Source of the DNA: Rhodococcus sp. KRD162
Lineage (GTDB): Bacteria; Actinomycetota; Actinomycetes; Mycobacteriales; Mycobacteriaceae
Direction: 5' to 3'
NCBI RefSeq assembly: GCF_017168335.1
Contig: NZ_JABFAU010000016.1
Location: 35,803 to 76,983 of the forward strand
DNA length: 41,181 bases
The notes under the pieces were generated by a model, which ran no database searches, was not told the DNA's origin, and saw only the letters and a list, made by a program, of their open reading frames with translations. Both the position numbers and the translations under genes were made by a program. Position 1 is the first letter of the stretch; each line of letters opens with the position of its first letter. Shown in pieces: positions 24,413-36,941 of this stretch.

Positions 24413-26242
24413 ATGGGTTGTGAATACAAGCGTATGGACGGGCAATCTACGGAGCTGGCCGAGCTGCTCAGTCGAACTGCGGCGGTGGCGGCTTCGGCAG
24501 GCAGATCCGATTTGGTCGATCGAGTCGAGGCAGCTCGATCGCGGGTATTGGATCCACGCCGACGCATCATCGTCGTCGGGCCACTCAAGCAGGGCAAGAG
24601 CCAGTTCGTGAATTCACTGCTCAATCTGACGGTGTGCTCGGTCGGCGACGACGAGACCACCGCCATCCCGACGGTGGTGTCCAATGCCGAGAATTTCTCG
24701 GCGCAGCTGGTGCTCGCTGATCCGGGCAACGAGCCCGTCCGGGTGGACGTTCCGCCCGAGGAGGTCACCTCGGTCACCCCGGCCAGCCCCCTGGCCCAGG
24801 GGCGTGAAGTGCTGCGCCTGGAGATCGCGGTGCCGAGCCCACTGCTCGCAGACGGATTGGTGCTGGTCGACACCCCAGGAGTCGGCGGTCACGGAAATCC
24901 GCACGCCGCAGGCACATTGGGTCTGATTCCGTCGGCCGACGCGGTGCTCGTCGTGTCCGACGCCTCCCGCGAATTCACCGAGCCCGAACTGTCCTTTCTG
25001 CGACAGGTGCAAGGCTTGTGCCCGGCCGTGGCGGTGCTGATCACCAAGATCGATCTGTATCCGCACTGGCGGCAGATCGTCGAGGCCAACCGTGGGCACC
25101 TCGGCCGCGCAGGCATGGACGTCCAGATGTTGCCGGTGTCCTCTCTGTTGCGTTCGCACGCACTACGTTTGAACGACGAGGAACTCAACGCCGAGTCAGG
25201 GTTCCAGCAGCTGTACGCCTTCTTGCGTGACGAGGTGGTGGCCCGGGCAGATGTGCTGGCACGCTCCTCGGTGTCGCTCGATGTCCGGTCGGTCACCGAA
25301 CATCTGACCCTCTCGTTCGGCAGTGAGCTTGCGGCGCTGAAGGATCCGGAGCGAGCAGCGGCGGCCGTCGCCGGGCTGCAGCGCGCCAAGTCCGCCGCCG
25401 AGGAATTGCACAAGCGTTCCTCGCAGTGGCAGCAGACGCTCGGTGACGGCATTGCCGATCTCGCGTCCGATATCGATCACGATCTACGCGACCGGTTGCG
25501 GCGCGTCACCCGGGAAGCGGAAGAGACCGTCGACGAGGGAGATCCGGAGAAGGACTGGCCGCAACTCGGCGAGTGGCTCGAGGAACAGATCGCCGCGTCG
25601 GTGGGCGACAACTTCGTCTGGGCACACGAACGGGCACTGTGGCTTTCGGAGTTGGTGGCCGAGCACTTCGCCTCGTCCGGGGCGGCAGCGCTGCCCGATC
25701 TCGATCTCGGTGACCTGGACAACGTCCTCGAACCCGTCTCGTCGTTGGCCGATCTGGAATCCGGTCGTATCGGCATCACCCAGAAGGTTCTGGTGGGAAT
25801 GCGCGGATCCTACGGCGGCGTGCTGATGTTCGGTCTGATCACCACCTTCGTCGGTCTGAGCCTGCTCAACCCGATCTCGATCGGCGCGGGTGTGCTGCTG
25901 GGTACCAAGGCGTACAAGGAGGACAAGGAGAATCGCGTCAAAGCGCGTCGAGCCGAGGCCAAGATGGCGATCCGCCGGTTCACCGACGATGTCAGCTTTC
26001 AGGTGGGCAAGGAGTCGAAGGATCGGTTGCGGCAGATCCAACGAGTACTGCGTGACCATTTCACGTCCATCGCCGAGCAGACCGTGCGTTCGCTCAACGA
26101 GTCGCTGCGCTCGGCGCAGGAAGCTGCCGCCGCCGACAACACGGACCGCGCCGCACGGATCGCTCAACTCGAGCAGCACATGCAGCAGGCAGCCGATTTG
26201 AACTCTCAGGCAACAGCTCTCGTCGCGGACACCGCAGTATGA
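24413..26242 (+). CDS. iniA: IniA, dynamin-like GTPase
   Basis: A 609-residue bacterial dynamin-like protein. GTPase motifs: G1 GPLKQGKS (about 56-63), G3 DTPG (about 153-156), G4 TKID (about 211-214). A paired hydrophobic segment after GMRGSYGGV (about 461-500) is the likely membrane-inserting paddle; helical bundle regions flank it. The GMRGSYGG and LLRSHALRLNDEELN blocks closely match mycobacterial IniA. Such proteins bind and fuse or remodel membranes on GTP hydrolysis, and IniA contributes to tolerance of cell-wall drugs in mycobacteria. The start is uncertain: ATG at 24413, ATG at 24434 or TTG at 24395 are all in frame, with only a weak GACGAGA upstream of the chosen one. Its stop overlaps the iniC start. 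Confidence 0.93.
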   Translation: MGCEYKRMDGQSTELAELLSRTAAVAASAGRSDLVDRVEAARSRVLDPRRRIIVVGPLKQGKSQFVNSLLNLTVCSVGDDETTAIPTVVSNAENFSAQLVLADPGNEPVRVDVPPEEVTSVTPASPLAQGREVLRLEIAVPSPLLADGLVLVDTPGVGGHGNPHAAGTLGLIPSADAVLVVSDASREFTEPELSFLRQVQGLCPAVAVLITKIDLYPHWRQIVEANRGHLGRAGMDVQMLPVSSLLRSHALRLNDEELNAESGFQQLYAFLRDEVVARADVLARSSVSLDVRSVTEHLTLSFGSELAALKDPERAAAAVAGLQRAKSAAEELHKRSSQWQQTLGDGIADLASDIDHDLRDRLRRVTREAEETVDEGDPEKDWPQLGEWLEEQIAASVGDNFVWAHERALWLSELVAEHFASSGAAALPDLDLGDLDNVLEPVSSLADLESGRIGITQKVLVGMRGSYGGVLMFGLITTFVGLSLLNPISIGAGVLLGTKAYKEDKENRVKARRAEAKMAIRRFTDDVSFQVGKESKDRLRQIQRVLRDHFTSIAEQTVRSLNESLRSAQEAAAADNTDRAARIAQLEQHMQQAADLNSQATALVADTAV

Positions 26243-27699
26243 GCGTGACCGCCCTGGATCGGGCACGAGATTTGATCTCGGCGGCCCGATCGACCTGTGC
26301 CGGTGACGCCGAGGCGTCGTGGATGCTCGACGAGTGCCTGTACCGCCTGGACGAGCCGCTACGGGTGGCACTCGCCGGTTCCCTCAAAGCCGGAAAGTCC
26401 ACGCTGCTCAATTCACTCGTGGGGCAAGATATTGCCCCGACCGACGCCACGGAATGCACCAAGGTGGTGACGTGGTACCGCAACGGCGTCACCCCGGCCG
26501 TCACCGCATGGTACGACGGCGACCGGGCGGCGAACGTGCCGGTGCAACGGCGGGAGGGGCGATTGACGTTCGACCTCGGCTCGCTGACGGCAGCGCAGGT
26601 CGATCGCCTGGACGTGGAATGGCCGGCGAGCGCGCTGGCGCAGACGACCATCATCGACACGCCCGGTACATCGTCGCTGTCGCGGGATGTCTCGGCGCGG
26701 ACGCTGGCGATGCTGACCCCGGAGAACGCGTCCTCGGGAGCCGACGCCGTCGTGTACCTGCTCCGCACCCTCAACGCGTCGGACGTGTCTTTTCTCGGGC
26801 AGATCGGCGCACACGTGGGCGGTGATTCGGGGCCGCTGGGTGTGATCGGGGTGGTCTCGCGGGCCGACGAGGTCGGTTCCGGCCGGATGGATGCGATGAT
26901 GTCGGCCAAGGAGGTCGCCGCGCGGTTCGCGTCCGAACTCGAGGCCACCGGGTTGTGCCAGGCGGTGGTCCCCGTCGCGGGTCTGCTTGCCCTCGGTGCG
27001 GAGACGTTGCGGCAGAACGAATTCGCGGCGTTCGAGATGCTTGCGACGGTACCGACCGAGGATCTGCAGTTGGCTATGCTCTCGGCTGATCGTTTCGTGC
27101 GGCCCGAGAGCACTCTGCCCGTCGATGCAGGGCTGCGGGCCAGTATCGTCGACCGATTCGGCTTGTTCGGCATCCGGATGGCGGTCACCCTCATCCGACT
27201 CGGGGTCCGAGATTCGCCGACGCTGGCTGCCGATCTGGTCGAACGCAGCGGCCTGAGCGAGCTTCGGTCGGTGATCGACGTGCAGTTCGGGCAACGTGCC
27301 GACCAGTTGAAATTACATTCGGCACTGGTTGCCCTGCAACGGATTCTGGAGTTCAGGCCGGAATCGAAAGCGTTGCGCACCGAGGCCGGAAGAATGCTCG
27401 CAGATGTACACGGCTTCGCCGAACTCCGGCTGCTCGGCCGATTGCGCTCCACCACACCGAAACTCCCGGAGGGTGCGCTGCTCGATCTGCAGCGAATCAT
27501 CGGCGGATTCGGCATCGCCGCCACCGAGCGGCTGAACCTACCGCCGGACGCCGGACGTAACCAACTGCGCGACACCGCGCTGGCGGCCGTGCACAGGTGG
27601 CGAGAGTTGTCCGAGCATCCACTGCTGGATCAGTTCACCTCTACCTCGTGCGCCTCGGCCGCTCGCAGCGCAGAAGGGATTCTCGCCTCACTGGCGTGA
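26239..27699 (+). CDS. iniC: IniC, dynamin-like GTPase partner of IniA
   Basis: A 486-residue second dynamin-like GTPase. Motifs: G1 GSLKAGKS (about 47-54), G3 DTPG (about 140-143), G4-like SRADE. It is shorter than IniA and lacks the clear double hydrophobic paddle, as in mycobacterial IniC, which suggests it works with IniA in a heteromeric membrane-remodelling complex (inference from the family). The ATG overlaps the iniA stop as ATGA, so translation is coupled. Its 3' end overlaps by 12 bases the end of the convergent membrane-protein gene. Confidence 0.92.
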   Translation: MSVTALDRARDLISAARSTCAGDAEASWMLDECLYRLDEPLRVALAGSLKAGKSTLLNSLVGQDIAPTDATECTKVVTWYRNGVTPAVTAWYDGDRAANVPVQRREGRLTFDLGSLTAAQVDRLDVEWPASALAQTTIIDTPGTSSLSRDVSARTLAMLTPENASSGADAVVYLLRTLNASDVSFLGQIGAHVGGDSGPLGVIGVVSRADEVGSGRMDAMMSAKEVAARFASELEATGLCQAVVPVAGLLALGAETLRQNEFAAFEMLATVPTEDLQLAMLSADRFVRPESTLPVDAGLRASIVDRFGLFGIRMAVTLIRLGVRDSPTLAADLVERSGLSELRSVIDVQFGQRADQLKLHSALVALQRILEFRPESKALRTEAGRMLADVHGFAELRLLGRLRSTTPKLPEGALLDLQRIIGGFGIAATERLNLPPDAGRNQLRDTALAAVHRWRELSEHPLLDQFTSTSCASAARSAEGILASLA

Positions 27700-28242
27700 G
27701 GACCGCCGGGGCAGTACGGCGACGACAGTGGCCACCGCTGCGGTAGCGGCCACGACGTACGGCCCCCAGCGCAGAACGCCGCCGAGCAGTGCGGAGGCGT
27801 CGGAGACGAAGGTCGAGAAGGTGACGGCTGCGCCGATGGTCAAGATTCCGACAGCCCCCATCAGAACCTTGGACGAGGTCGCCGCGCCACGCAGCAAGTT
27901 CAGTGCGACGAATCCGAGGAGCACCAGTACCGCGGACGCCGCGCCGCTCGAGAGCAGCGTGGCCGACGCGGTGGTGCGAACATCGGCCGCGCTCGCCGTC
28001 GAATCTTGCTGCGATACTGCGGTTTCGACGGCAGCGAGCACGGTCTCCCAGTTCAGCGCAATGACGAGGGCCAACGCGAGAACCAGGGCCGTCGTCACCA
28101 TCCACAGTGCCCGGGCAACCTTGGGAAGTGCCGACGGAGCGCTGTCCTGCCGCGGCCGGAGCGGTTCCACCACTACCTCGGGCCGCGGCGGCTGCGGACG
28201 CCGAGACTGCTTCGGTGCTGGATCGTTCTCTTCTTCGGCCAC
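27688..28242 (-). CDS. Small four-helix membrane protein
   Basis: A 184-residue protein with a charged, proline-rich cytoplasmic N-terminus (about 1-40) and four predicted membrane helices (about 43-67, 98-120, 126-146, 153-177). I recognise no family. It lies 40 bases downstream of treS on the same strand, probably in one transcript, and is convergent with iniC (12-base overlap of coding ends). A role in envelope biology is only suggested by location. Confidence 0.7.
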   Translation of the reverse strand: MAEEENDPAPKQSRRPQPPRPEVVVEPLRPRQDSAPSALPKVARALWMVTTALVLALALVIALNWETVLAAVETAVSQQDSTASAADVRTTASATLLSSGAASAVLVLLGFVALNLLRGAATSSKVLMGAVGILTIGAAVTFSTFVSDASALLGGVLRWGPYVVAATAAVATVVAVLPRRSSRQ

Positions 28243-28282
28243 GATGGAGCATTCTATCGGTCGACGCAGATCGATTGCCGAC

Positions 28283-30463
<2,181 letters not shown>

Positions 30464-30492
30464 GTGCCTCCGTAGCCTCGCTTTTCTTCAAA

Positions 30493-30605
30493 CCCTACGT
30501 AGGGCGCGGCCGATCCGCAGGATTGTGGTTTCCCCTGATCGTCGGCGCGTGAAACCTGACGCGCCGGCCGCCGAAGACCGCGTCGAATGACAGCAATGTC
30601 ATTCG
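30493..30605. promoter_or_regulatory. Palindromes in the treS / secreted-protein divergent region
   Basis: CCCTACGTAGGG (30493-30504) is a perfect 12-bp palindrome 30 bases before treS. CGAATGACA (30584-30592) and TGTCATTCG (30597-30605) form a perfect 9-bp inverted repeat with a 4-base spacer. Both resemble repressor operators; no regulator gene is adjacent. The rest of the 298-bp gap shows no gene. Confidence 0.5.
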
Positions 30606-30761
30606 TTCGAGTCCAGTTCCTTCGATATGCGAACGTCATCGAATCGAGACCGCCTGGTGTGGAATGTCTGATTCCGATAGGCCATAGTGAGTGAGTACCA
30701 ACCGCCTCATCAGTCACATCAGACTCATGAGCCACATCCCCCTCAGCTACAGGAGTTGTTC

Positions 30762-31262
30762 ATGCGACGTCTTGCCCGCACATCGATCCTGGCCTCGACG
30801 GCCGCTCTGGCCGCCGCCATCGGTGCGGTTGCCCTCGCACCTGCCGCCTCTGCCGAACCCGATCCCGAACCCGTCGGCCCGCTCGGCTCGGTGGTTCTCG
30901 AGAGCCCCGATCTGGTGGTGACCATGGCCGCTGTCTGTGACACCACCGTCGAGGACGCACCCGAGGGCGGAGTCGTCGCGCTGGAGGTCAAGGTCGAGAA
31001 CATCGGTGCGGACGACGCGTCGAACGTCAACGTCAACTACGGCGCGCTGCCCGGAGTTCAGGGTCAGAACACCGAAAAGGTCATCGAGGCAGGCGAGGCA
31101 GCCACCTACACGGTGCCCTCGGTCGATCGCGAATGGGTCGCCCGTCCCGCCGGTGCCGCGGCCTTCGCCAGTGCGCTCGACGCCGACTTCATGAACAACA
31201 TCACCGCCGGACTGCTGAGCCACAGCTGCATCCCGGTGCCGGACGAGGAGTCTTCCGAGTAG
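30762..31262 (+). CDS. Secreted protein with CARDB/immunoglobulin-like domain
   Basis: A 166-residue exported protein. Signal peptide about 1-32 (MRRLARTS... APAASA-EP). The mature part has a beta-sandwich pattern (VVALEVKVENIGADDASNVNVNYG) resembling CARDB-type adhesion folds, two cysteines (about 60 and 157) that could pair, and an acidic end. CAGGAG lies six bases before the ATG at 30762, which is preferred to the frame start at 30687. Function unknown. Followed by a GC-rich hairpin before dnaK. Confidence 0.7.
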   Translation: MRRLARTSILASTAALAAAIGAVALAPAASAEPDPEPVGPLGSVVLESPDLVVTMAAVCDTTVEDAPEGGVVALEVKVENIGADDASNVNVNYGALPGVQGQNTEKVIEAGEAATYTVPSVDREWVARPAGAAAFASALDADFMNNITAGLLSHSCIPVPDEESSE

Positions 31263-31305
31263 TTCCCCACGACCATGTAGTTCCCCACGATCCATCTCCC
31301 CGCTG

Positions 31306-31337
31306 CGCCGCGACGATCCACGCCGATCGTCGCGGCG
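31306..31337. terminator. Hairpin downstream of secreted-protein gene
   Basis: CGCCGCGACGATC (31306-31318) and GATCGTCGCGGCG (31325-31337) form a perfect 13-bp stem with a 6-base loop and no T-run. It is enclosed by GTTCCCCA copies (31262, 31280) and the inverse TGGGGAAC (31353-31360), giving a nested structure. It probably separates the upstream gene from the dnaK promoter. Confidence 0.55.
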
Positions 31338-31396
31338 TACTGCTGCGGGCACTGGGGAACAAATTCGCCACACCCTCCGTTGTGCAGGTCAGCAGC

Positions 31397-31472
31397 CTTG
31401 AGTGGATGAGGCTCAAGTTGAAAGTTGACGCGATAGATCGCGTTGTGCAAACTTGAGCGGAGTTCGCTCACC
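31397..31472 (+). promoter_or_regulatory. Two HAIR (HspR) operators upstream of dnaK
   Basis: CTTGAGT-N7-GCTCAAG (31397-31417) differs by one base from the HAIR consensus CTTGAGT-N7-ACTCAAG. A weaker second site, CTTGAGC-N7-GCTCACC, is at 31452-31472. HspR, encoded at the end of the operon, represses dnaK transcription through such sites in other actinobacteria, with DnaK as co-repressor. Confidence 0.9.
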
Positions 31473-31510
31473 CAGGGACTGGAACCCACGCAACAACAGG
31501 AGGAAACATT

Positions 31511-33351
<1,841 letters not shown>

Positions 33352-33355
<4 letters not shown>

Positions 33356-34014
33356 CCTCGGGTAACACCGAGCAAGAACCGGTCACTTTCGTGGACAAGC
33401 GGAAGATCGATCCCGAGACCGGTGAAGTACGGGACGGCGACGCAGTTCCGGAGCCCCTCGCGGGCACCGGCGCTGCGCCCCAGCCCGGCTCGGTAGAGGA
33501 AGGGACAGACAGCGAGACGGAGACCGAGCCCGAGGTCGTAGAGGATCCTCGTGATACTCAGATCGCCGAGCTCACCGCCGACCTGCAGCGAGTCTCGGCC
33601 GAGTACGCCAACTATCGGCGTCGCACCGATCGCGAGAAGCAGAGCGGAGCAGAGAATGCGAAGGCGTCCGTCGTCTCGCAGTTGCTCCCGGTCCTCGACG
33701 ACCTCGAGCGAGCACGCCAGCACGGCGATCTCGAAACCGGACCGCTCAAGGCCGTGGCAGACAAGCTGGCAGGGGTGTTCTCGAACATCGGCCTGACCAC
33801 CTTCGGGGCCGAGGGCGACGCCTTCGACCCGGCCATCCACGAGGCCGTCTCGCACGAGGGCGACGGCAGCAGTCCGGTCGTCGGAACGCTGATGCGTCCG
33901 GGCTACAAGCTCGGCGAGCGTGTTCTGCGCACCGCGATGGTCGGCGTGATCGACAGTGCTGGTGAAAGTCCGGCACCAGAGGAATCGGATGCACCTGCGT
34001 CCGACGAGCAGTAA
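33352..34014 (+). CDS. grpE: Nucleotide exchange factor GrpE
   Basis: A 220-residue GrpE that releases ADP from DnaK. An acidic, poorly conserved N-terminus (about 1-65) is followed by the long coiled-coil helix ([22 protein letters not shown]) and the beta-domain ([41 protein letters not shown]). The GTG start overlaps the dnaK stop (GTGA), so translation is coupled. Confidence 0.97.
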
Positions 34015-34045
34015 AAAGAAATAGCGCGAGAGGAGGAGACGCCCG

Positions 34046-35221
34046 GTGAGCCAGCGGGAGTGGATCGAGAAGGACTTCTACAAGGAGCTGGGCGTTTCCT
34101 CCAGCGCTAGTGCAGAAGACATCAAGAAGGCGTACCGAAAGTTGGCTCGGGACAACCATCCCGACGCCAATCCCGGCAATGCCGCCGCCGAGAACAAGTT
34201 CAAGGCGGTCAGCGAGGCGCACGCCGTTCTGGCCGACCCGGCCAAGCGCAAGGAGTACGACGAGGCCAGGCGGCTGTTCGCCTCCGGTGGCTTCGGTAGC
34301 CGCGGCGGCGGTGGCTTCTCACCGGGTGCAGGCGGATTCGGCGGCGGTGGTCAGAGCTTCGACGTAGGCGACATCTTCGGCCAAGGTGGCGGCGACGGCG
34401 GACTCGGCGACCTGTTCGGTGGCCTGTTCAATCGCGGTGGTGGCGCGGCGCGCCCACAGAACAATCGGCCTCGACGCGGCAGTGACGTCGAAACCGAGAC
34501 CACGCTGCAGTTCCGTGAAGCGGCACAGGGCGTTACGGTCCCCTTGCGGTTGACCAGTCCGTCCTCGTGCACCACCTGCCACGGCAGCGGTGCCAAGCCA
34601 GGGACCAGCCCCCGAGTGTGCCCCAAGTGCAACGGCCAGGGCGTCGTCAACAGGAACCAAGGCGCATTCGGCTTCAGTGAACCGTGCGACGACTGCCGCG
34701 GTTCCGGTTCCATCATCGACGAACCATGCGCCGACTGCCGTGGAACCGGAGTGCAGAACCGGACCCGCAGCATTACCGTGCGCGTACCGGCCGGAATCAG
34801 CGACGGCCAGAAGGTGCGCCTCGCCGGACAGGGCGAGGCAGGGCTGCGCGGTGCCCCGTCCGGCGACTTGTTCGTGACGGTACGGGTCAAGCCCGACAAG
34901 GTATTCGGGCGAACCGACAACGATCTGACGGTGACCGTCCCGGTGAGCTACGGCGAGTTGGTGCTCGGTACCACGCTGTCGGTGCCCACCCTCGACGGAC
35001 GCGTCGGTGTCAAGGTTCCACCGGGAACCGTCGACGGCCGAGTGTTGCGCGTACGGGGTCGCGGCATCCCGAAGAAGTCCGGCACCGGTGACCTGATGGT
35101 GACCGTCAAAGTTGCCGTCCCGCAGAAACTGGACAATGCTGCTACCGACGCCTTGAAGAACTATCTGGAAGCCGAGAAGGCCAGCGGATTCGACCCGCGG
35201 GCCGGGTGGGCAGGTGTGTGA
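34046..35221 (+). CDS. dnaJ: Co-chaperone DnaJ
   Basis: A 391-residue type I Hsp40. J-domain about 8-75 with HPD at 38-40; Gly/Phe-rich region about 77-140; zinc domain about 170-235 with four Cys motifs ([32 protein letters not shown]); C-terminal beta domains. It delivers clients to DnaK and stimulates its ATPase. This is the DnaJ1 form with the [17 protein letters not shown] start seen in mycolic-acid actinomycetes. GAGGAGG lies before the GTG start. Its stop overlaps the hspR ATG by one base. Confidence 0.97.
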   Translation: MSQREWIEKDFYKELGVSSSASAEDIKKAYRKLARDNHPDANPGNAAAENKFKAVSEAHAVLADPAKRKEYDEARRLFASGGFGSRGGGGFSPGAGGFGGGGQSFDVGDIFGQGGGDGGLGDLFGGLFNRGGGAARPQNNRPRRGSDVETETTLQFREAAQGVTVPLRLTSPSSCTTCHGSGAKPGTSPRVCPKCNGQGVVNRNQGAFGFSEPCDDCRGSGSIIDEPCADCRGTGVQNRTRSITVRVPAGISDGQKVRLAGQGEAGLRGAPSGDLFVTVRVKPDKVFGRTDNDLTVTVPVSYGELVLGTTLSVPTLDGRVGVKVPPGTVDGRVLRVRGRGIPKKSGTGDLMVTVKVAVPQKLDNAATDALKNYLEAEKASGFDPRAGWAGV

Positions 35222-35637
35222 TGTCGGTTCCCCCAGACGGTGGTGCCGCGAAATCCGGCGGAGTACAGGCTGATCCGGACGCCCAGATCTTCGTGATCTC
35301 GGTCGCCGCGCAGCTTGCGGGCATGCATGCGCAAACCCTGCGCACCTACGACAGGCTCGGGCTCGTCATTCCGCATCGCACCACCGGCGGGGGACGACGC
35401 TACTCGCCGCGGGACGTCGCATTGCTCCGTGAAGTGCAACGACTCTCGCAGGACGAGGGGGTCAATCTCGCCGGAATCAAGCGCATCATCGAACTCACCA
35501 ATCAGGTCGAGGCTCTCCAGGCTCGGGTGTCCGAGCTGGCGCAGGAGCTGGCGACCGTGCACGCGAGCTATCGCCGCGATCTGGTGCCGATTCAACGCAA
35601 TGCCCTGGTCGTCTGGAAGCCGAGGCATCAGCGCTGA
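35221..35637 (+). CDS. hspR: Heat-shock repressor HspR (MerR family)
   Basis: A 138-residue MerR-type repressor of the dnaK operon. Helix-turn-helix and wing: AAQLAGMHAQTLRTYDRLGLV, GGGRRYSPRDVALLREVQRLS; a coiled coil follows (LTNQVEALQARVSELAQEL). I place the start at the ATG at 35221, overlapping the dnaJ stop (TGATG); a frame from 35206 would begin within dnaJ. It should bind the HAIR sites upstream of dnaK. Compared with short HspRs it has an N-terminal extension of about 20 residues. Confidence 0.95.
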   Translation: MSVPPDGGAAKSGGVQADPDAQIFVISVAAQLAGMHAQTLRTYDRLGLVIPHRTTGGGRRYSPRDVALLREVQRLSQDEGVNLAGIKRIIELTNQVEALQARVSELAQELATVHASYRRDLVPIQRNALVVWKPRHQR

Positions 35638-35788
35638 GGGTTCGCCCAGCTCGCAAACGCGCGCGCCTTCGCCAGGTGCGCGCGTTCTCGTGCTCGGTTC
35701 GGCCGCTATTTTGCTCGCGTCCGGCGAATGCGCGCGCGTTCGCGGGGAGCGCGATGCGGAGGGAGCTCGAGCCCCTATCCTGGTCGAC
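35638..35788. repeat. GC-palindromic intergenic segment after hspR
   Basis: AACGCGCGC (35656-35664) and GCGCGCGTT (35678-35686) form a perfect 9-bp stem with a 13-base loop, a likely factor-independent stop for the heat-shock operon. A second alternating GC block (ATGCGCGCGCGTT) lies about 60 bases further on. No gene is visible. Confidence 0.5.
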
Positions 35789-36535
35789 ATGCAGGCGTGG
35801 AAATCGACGGTCGTTCAGTACCACCGCCTTCGGAACGACCTCGCGGTAATTCGGCTCGAAGGCGATGTGGTGCCGTTCAAGGCGGGCCAGTCGGTGTCGG
35901 TGTCCGTTCCTCAGCATTCTGCGCTGACCCGTCGGTATTCGCCCGCATTGCCGCCATCGCTCGACGGCAAGCTGGAGTTCCACGTCCGCGCAGTTCCGGC
36001 CGGCTGGGTCAGCGGGGGCATCGTCAACGAGACACGGCCCGGTGACGTCTGGCAGATCAGTGACCCGCAGGGCAGTCTGCACGTCGACGATTCGGGTCGC
36101 GACGTGGTGATGATCGCGGGCGGCACCGGACTGGCTCCGTTGCGCGCCATTCTGCTCGACCTCACCCGATGGGAGAGGCCACCGAAGGTGACGCTCTTCG
36201 TCGGAGGTAAGTCGCCCCGCGATCTCTACGCGAGCGACATGCTGTGGTTGATGGCGGCAGAACTGCCGTGGCTGACCGTCGTACCTGTGGTCGATCAGTT
36301 GCACGAGCCCTGGGCCTCGGACCGGTGGAACGACCGGATTCATGCCGAGATCGGTTCCACCGCAGCATTCTTCGAGCCCGAACACTGCTGGGAGGGTGCT
36401 GTGGCCGATGTGGTTGCCACACAGGGCCCCTACCCGGATCGGCAGATCCTGGTGTGCGGATCACCGGGTATGGAAGCGGCCACCGTGCGCGCACTCGTCG
36501 AGATCGGCACCCCACTCGACGCGGTGCGCCGCTGA
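35789..36535 (+). CDS. FNR-type NAD(P)H:flavin oxidoreductase domain protein
   Basis: A 248-residue oxidoreductase of the ferredoxin-NADP reductase fold. FAD-binding RRYSPALPP (about 50-58), NAD(P)-binding GGTGLAPLRAIL (about 112-123) and the C-terminal CGSPGM (about 224-229) are present. It resembles the reductase half of flavohaemoglobins and phenol hydroxylase reductases, but no globin or 2Fe-2S domain is attached, so the electron acceptor is unknown. A longer frame from 35315 overlaps hspR out of frame and is not credible. Convergent with the marR-like gene, one base apart. Confidence 0.82.
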   Translation: MQAWKSTVVQYHRLRNDLAVIRLEGDVVPFKAGQSVSVSVPQHSALTRRYSPALPPSLDGKLEFHVRAVPAGWVSGGIVNETRPGDVWQISDPQGSLHVDDSGRDVVMIAGGTGLAPLRAILLDLTRWERPPKVTLFVGGKSPRDLYASDMLWLMAAELPWLTVVPVVDQLHEPWASDRWNDRIHAEIGSTAAFFEPEHCWEGAVADVVATQGPYPDRQILVCGSPGMEAATVRALVEIGTPLDAVRR

Positions 36536-36536
36536 G

Positions 36537-36941
36537 TCAGGGCAGCCGCAGAATCCGTCGTAGATGGGCCAGATCCTCCGCCGATGTGGTGGTGAACTCC
36601 GGGGGCGGGGCGTCGGCGATGGATCGGGCCGTTTCGGCGAGGCGGCGTCCGGCGTCGGTGAGTCCAATGATGCGGCGTCGGCGATCGTCGGGGTCCTCGG
36701 TGCGGATCACCAGTTCTCGCTTTTCCAGTTCGCGAACGTTGAGCGACACGTAGGGCGCATCGGACGCGAGGATCTCGGCCAGCTCGGTTACCGTCCGATC
36801 GGAGGTGAGTAACTTGGTCAGCAGTTTGGCCCGGAGGAAGCTCATTCCGGTGGCCTCGGCGACGGCACGTCTGGTGTCGTGTTTCTCGAGCATCAACGCG
36901 CGCATCTCACGCCAGACGGCGGCCGCATCGGAGTTCGTCAT
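36537..36941 (-). CDS. MarR-family transcriptional regulator
   Basis: A 134-residue MarR-type winged-helix protein (AKLLTKLLTSDRTVTELAEIL, then VRELEKRELVIRTEDPDDRRRRIIGLTDAGRRL as recognition helix and wing). The ATG at 36941 overlaps the stop of the MFS gene by 4 bases, so the two are translationally coupled. Probably it represses its own operon and is released by substrates of the exporter. The ligand is unknown. Confidence 0.85.
   Translation of the reverse strand: MTNSDAAAVWREMRALMLEKHDTRRAVAEATGMSFLRAKLLTKLLTSDRTVTELAEILASDAPYVSLNVRELEKRELVIRTEDPDDRRRRIIGLTDAGRRLAETARSIADAPPPEFTTTSAEDLAHLRRILRLP

Noticed and set aside
35315..35788. 158-residue N-terminal extension of the FNR-type reductase
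   Set aside because: It overlaps hspR in another frame and is Arg/Ser-rich noise; the ATG at 35789 begins the conserved FAD domain.
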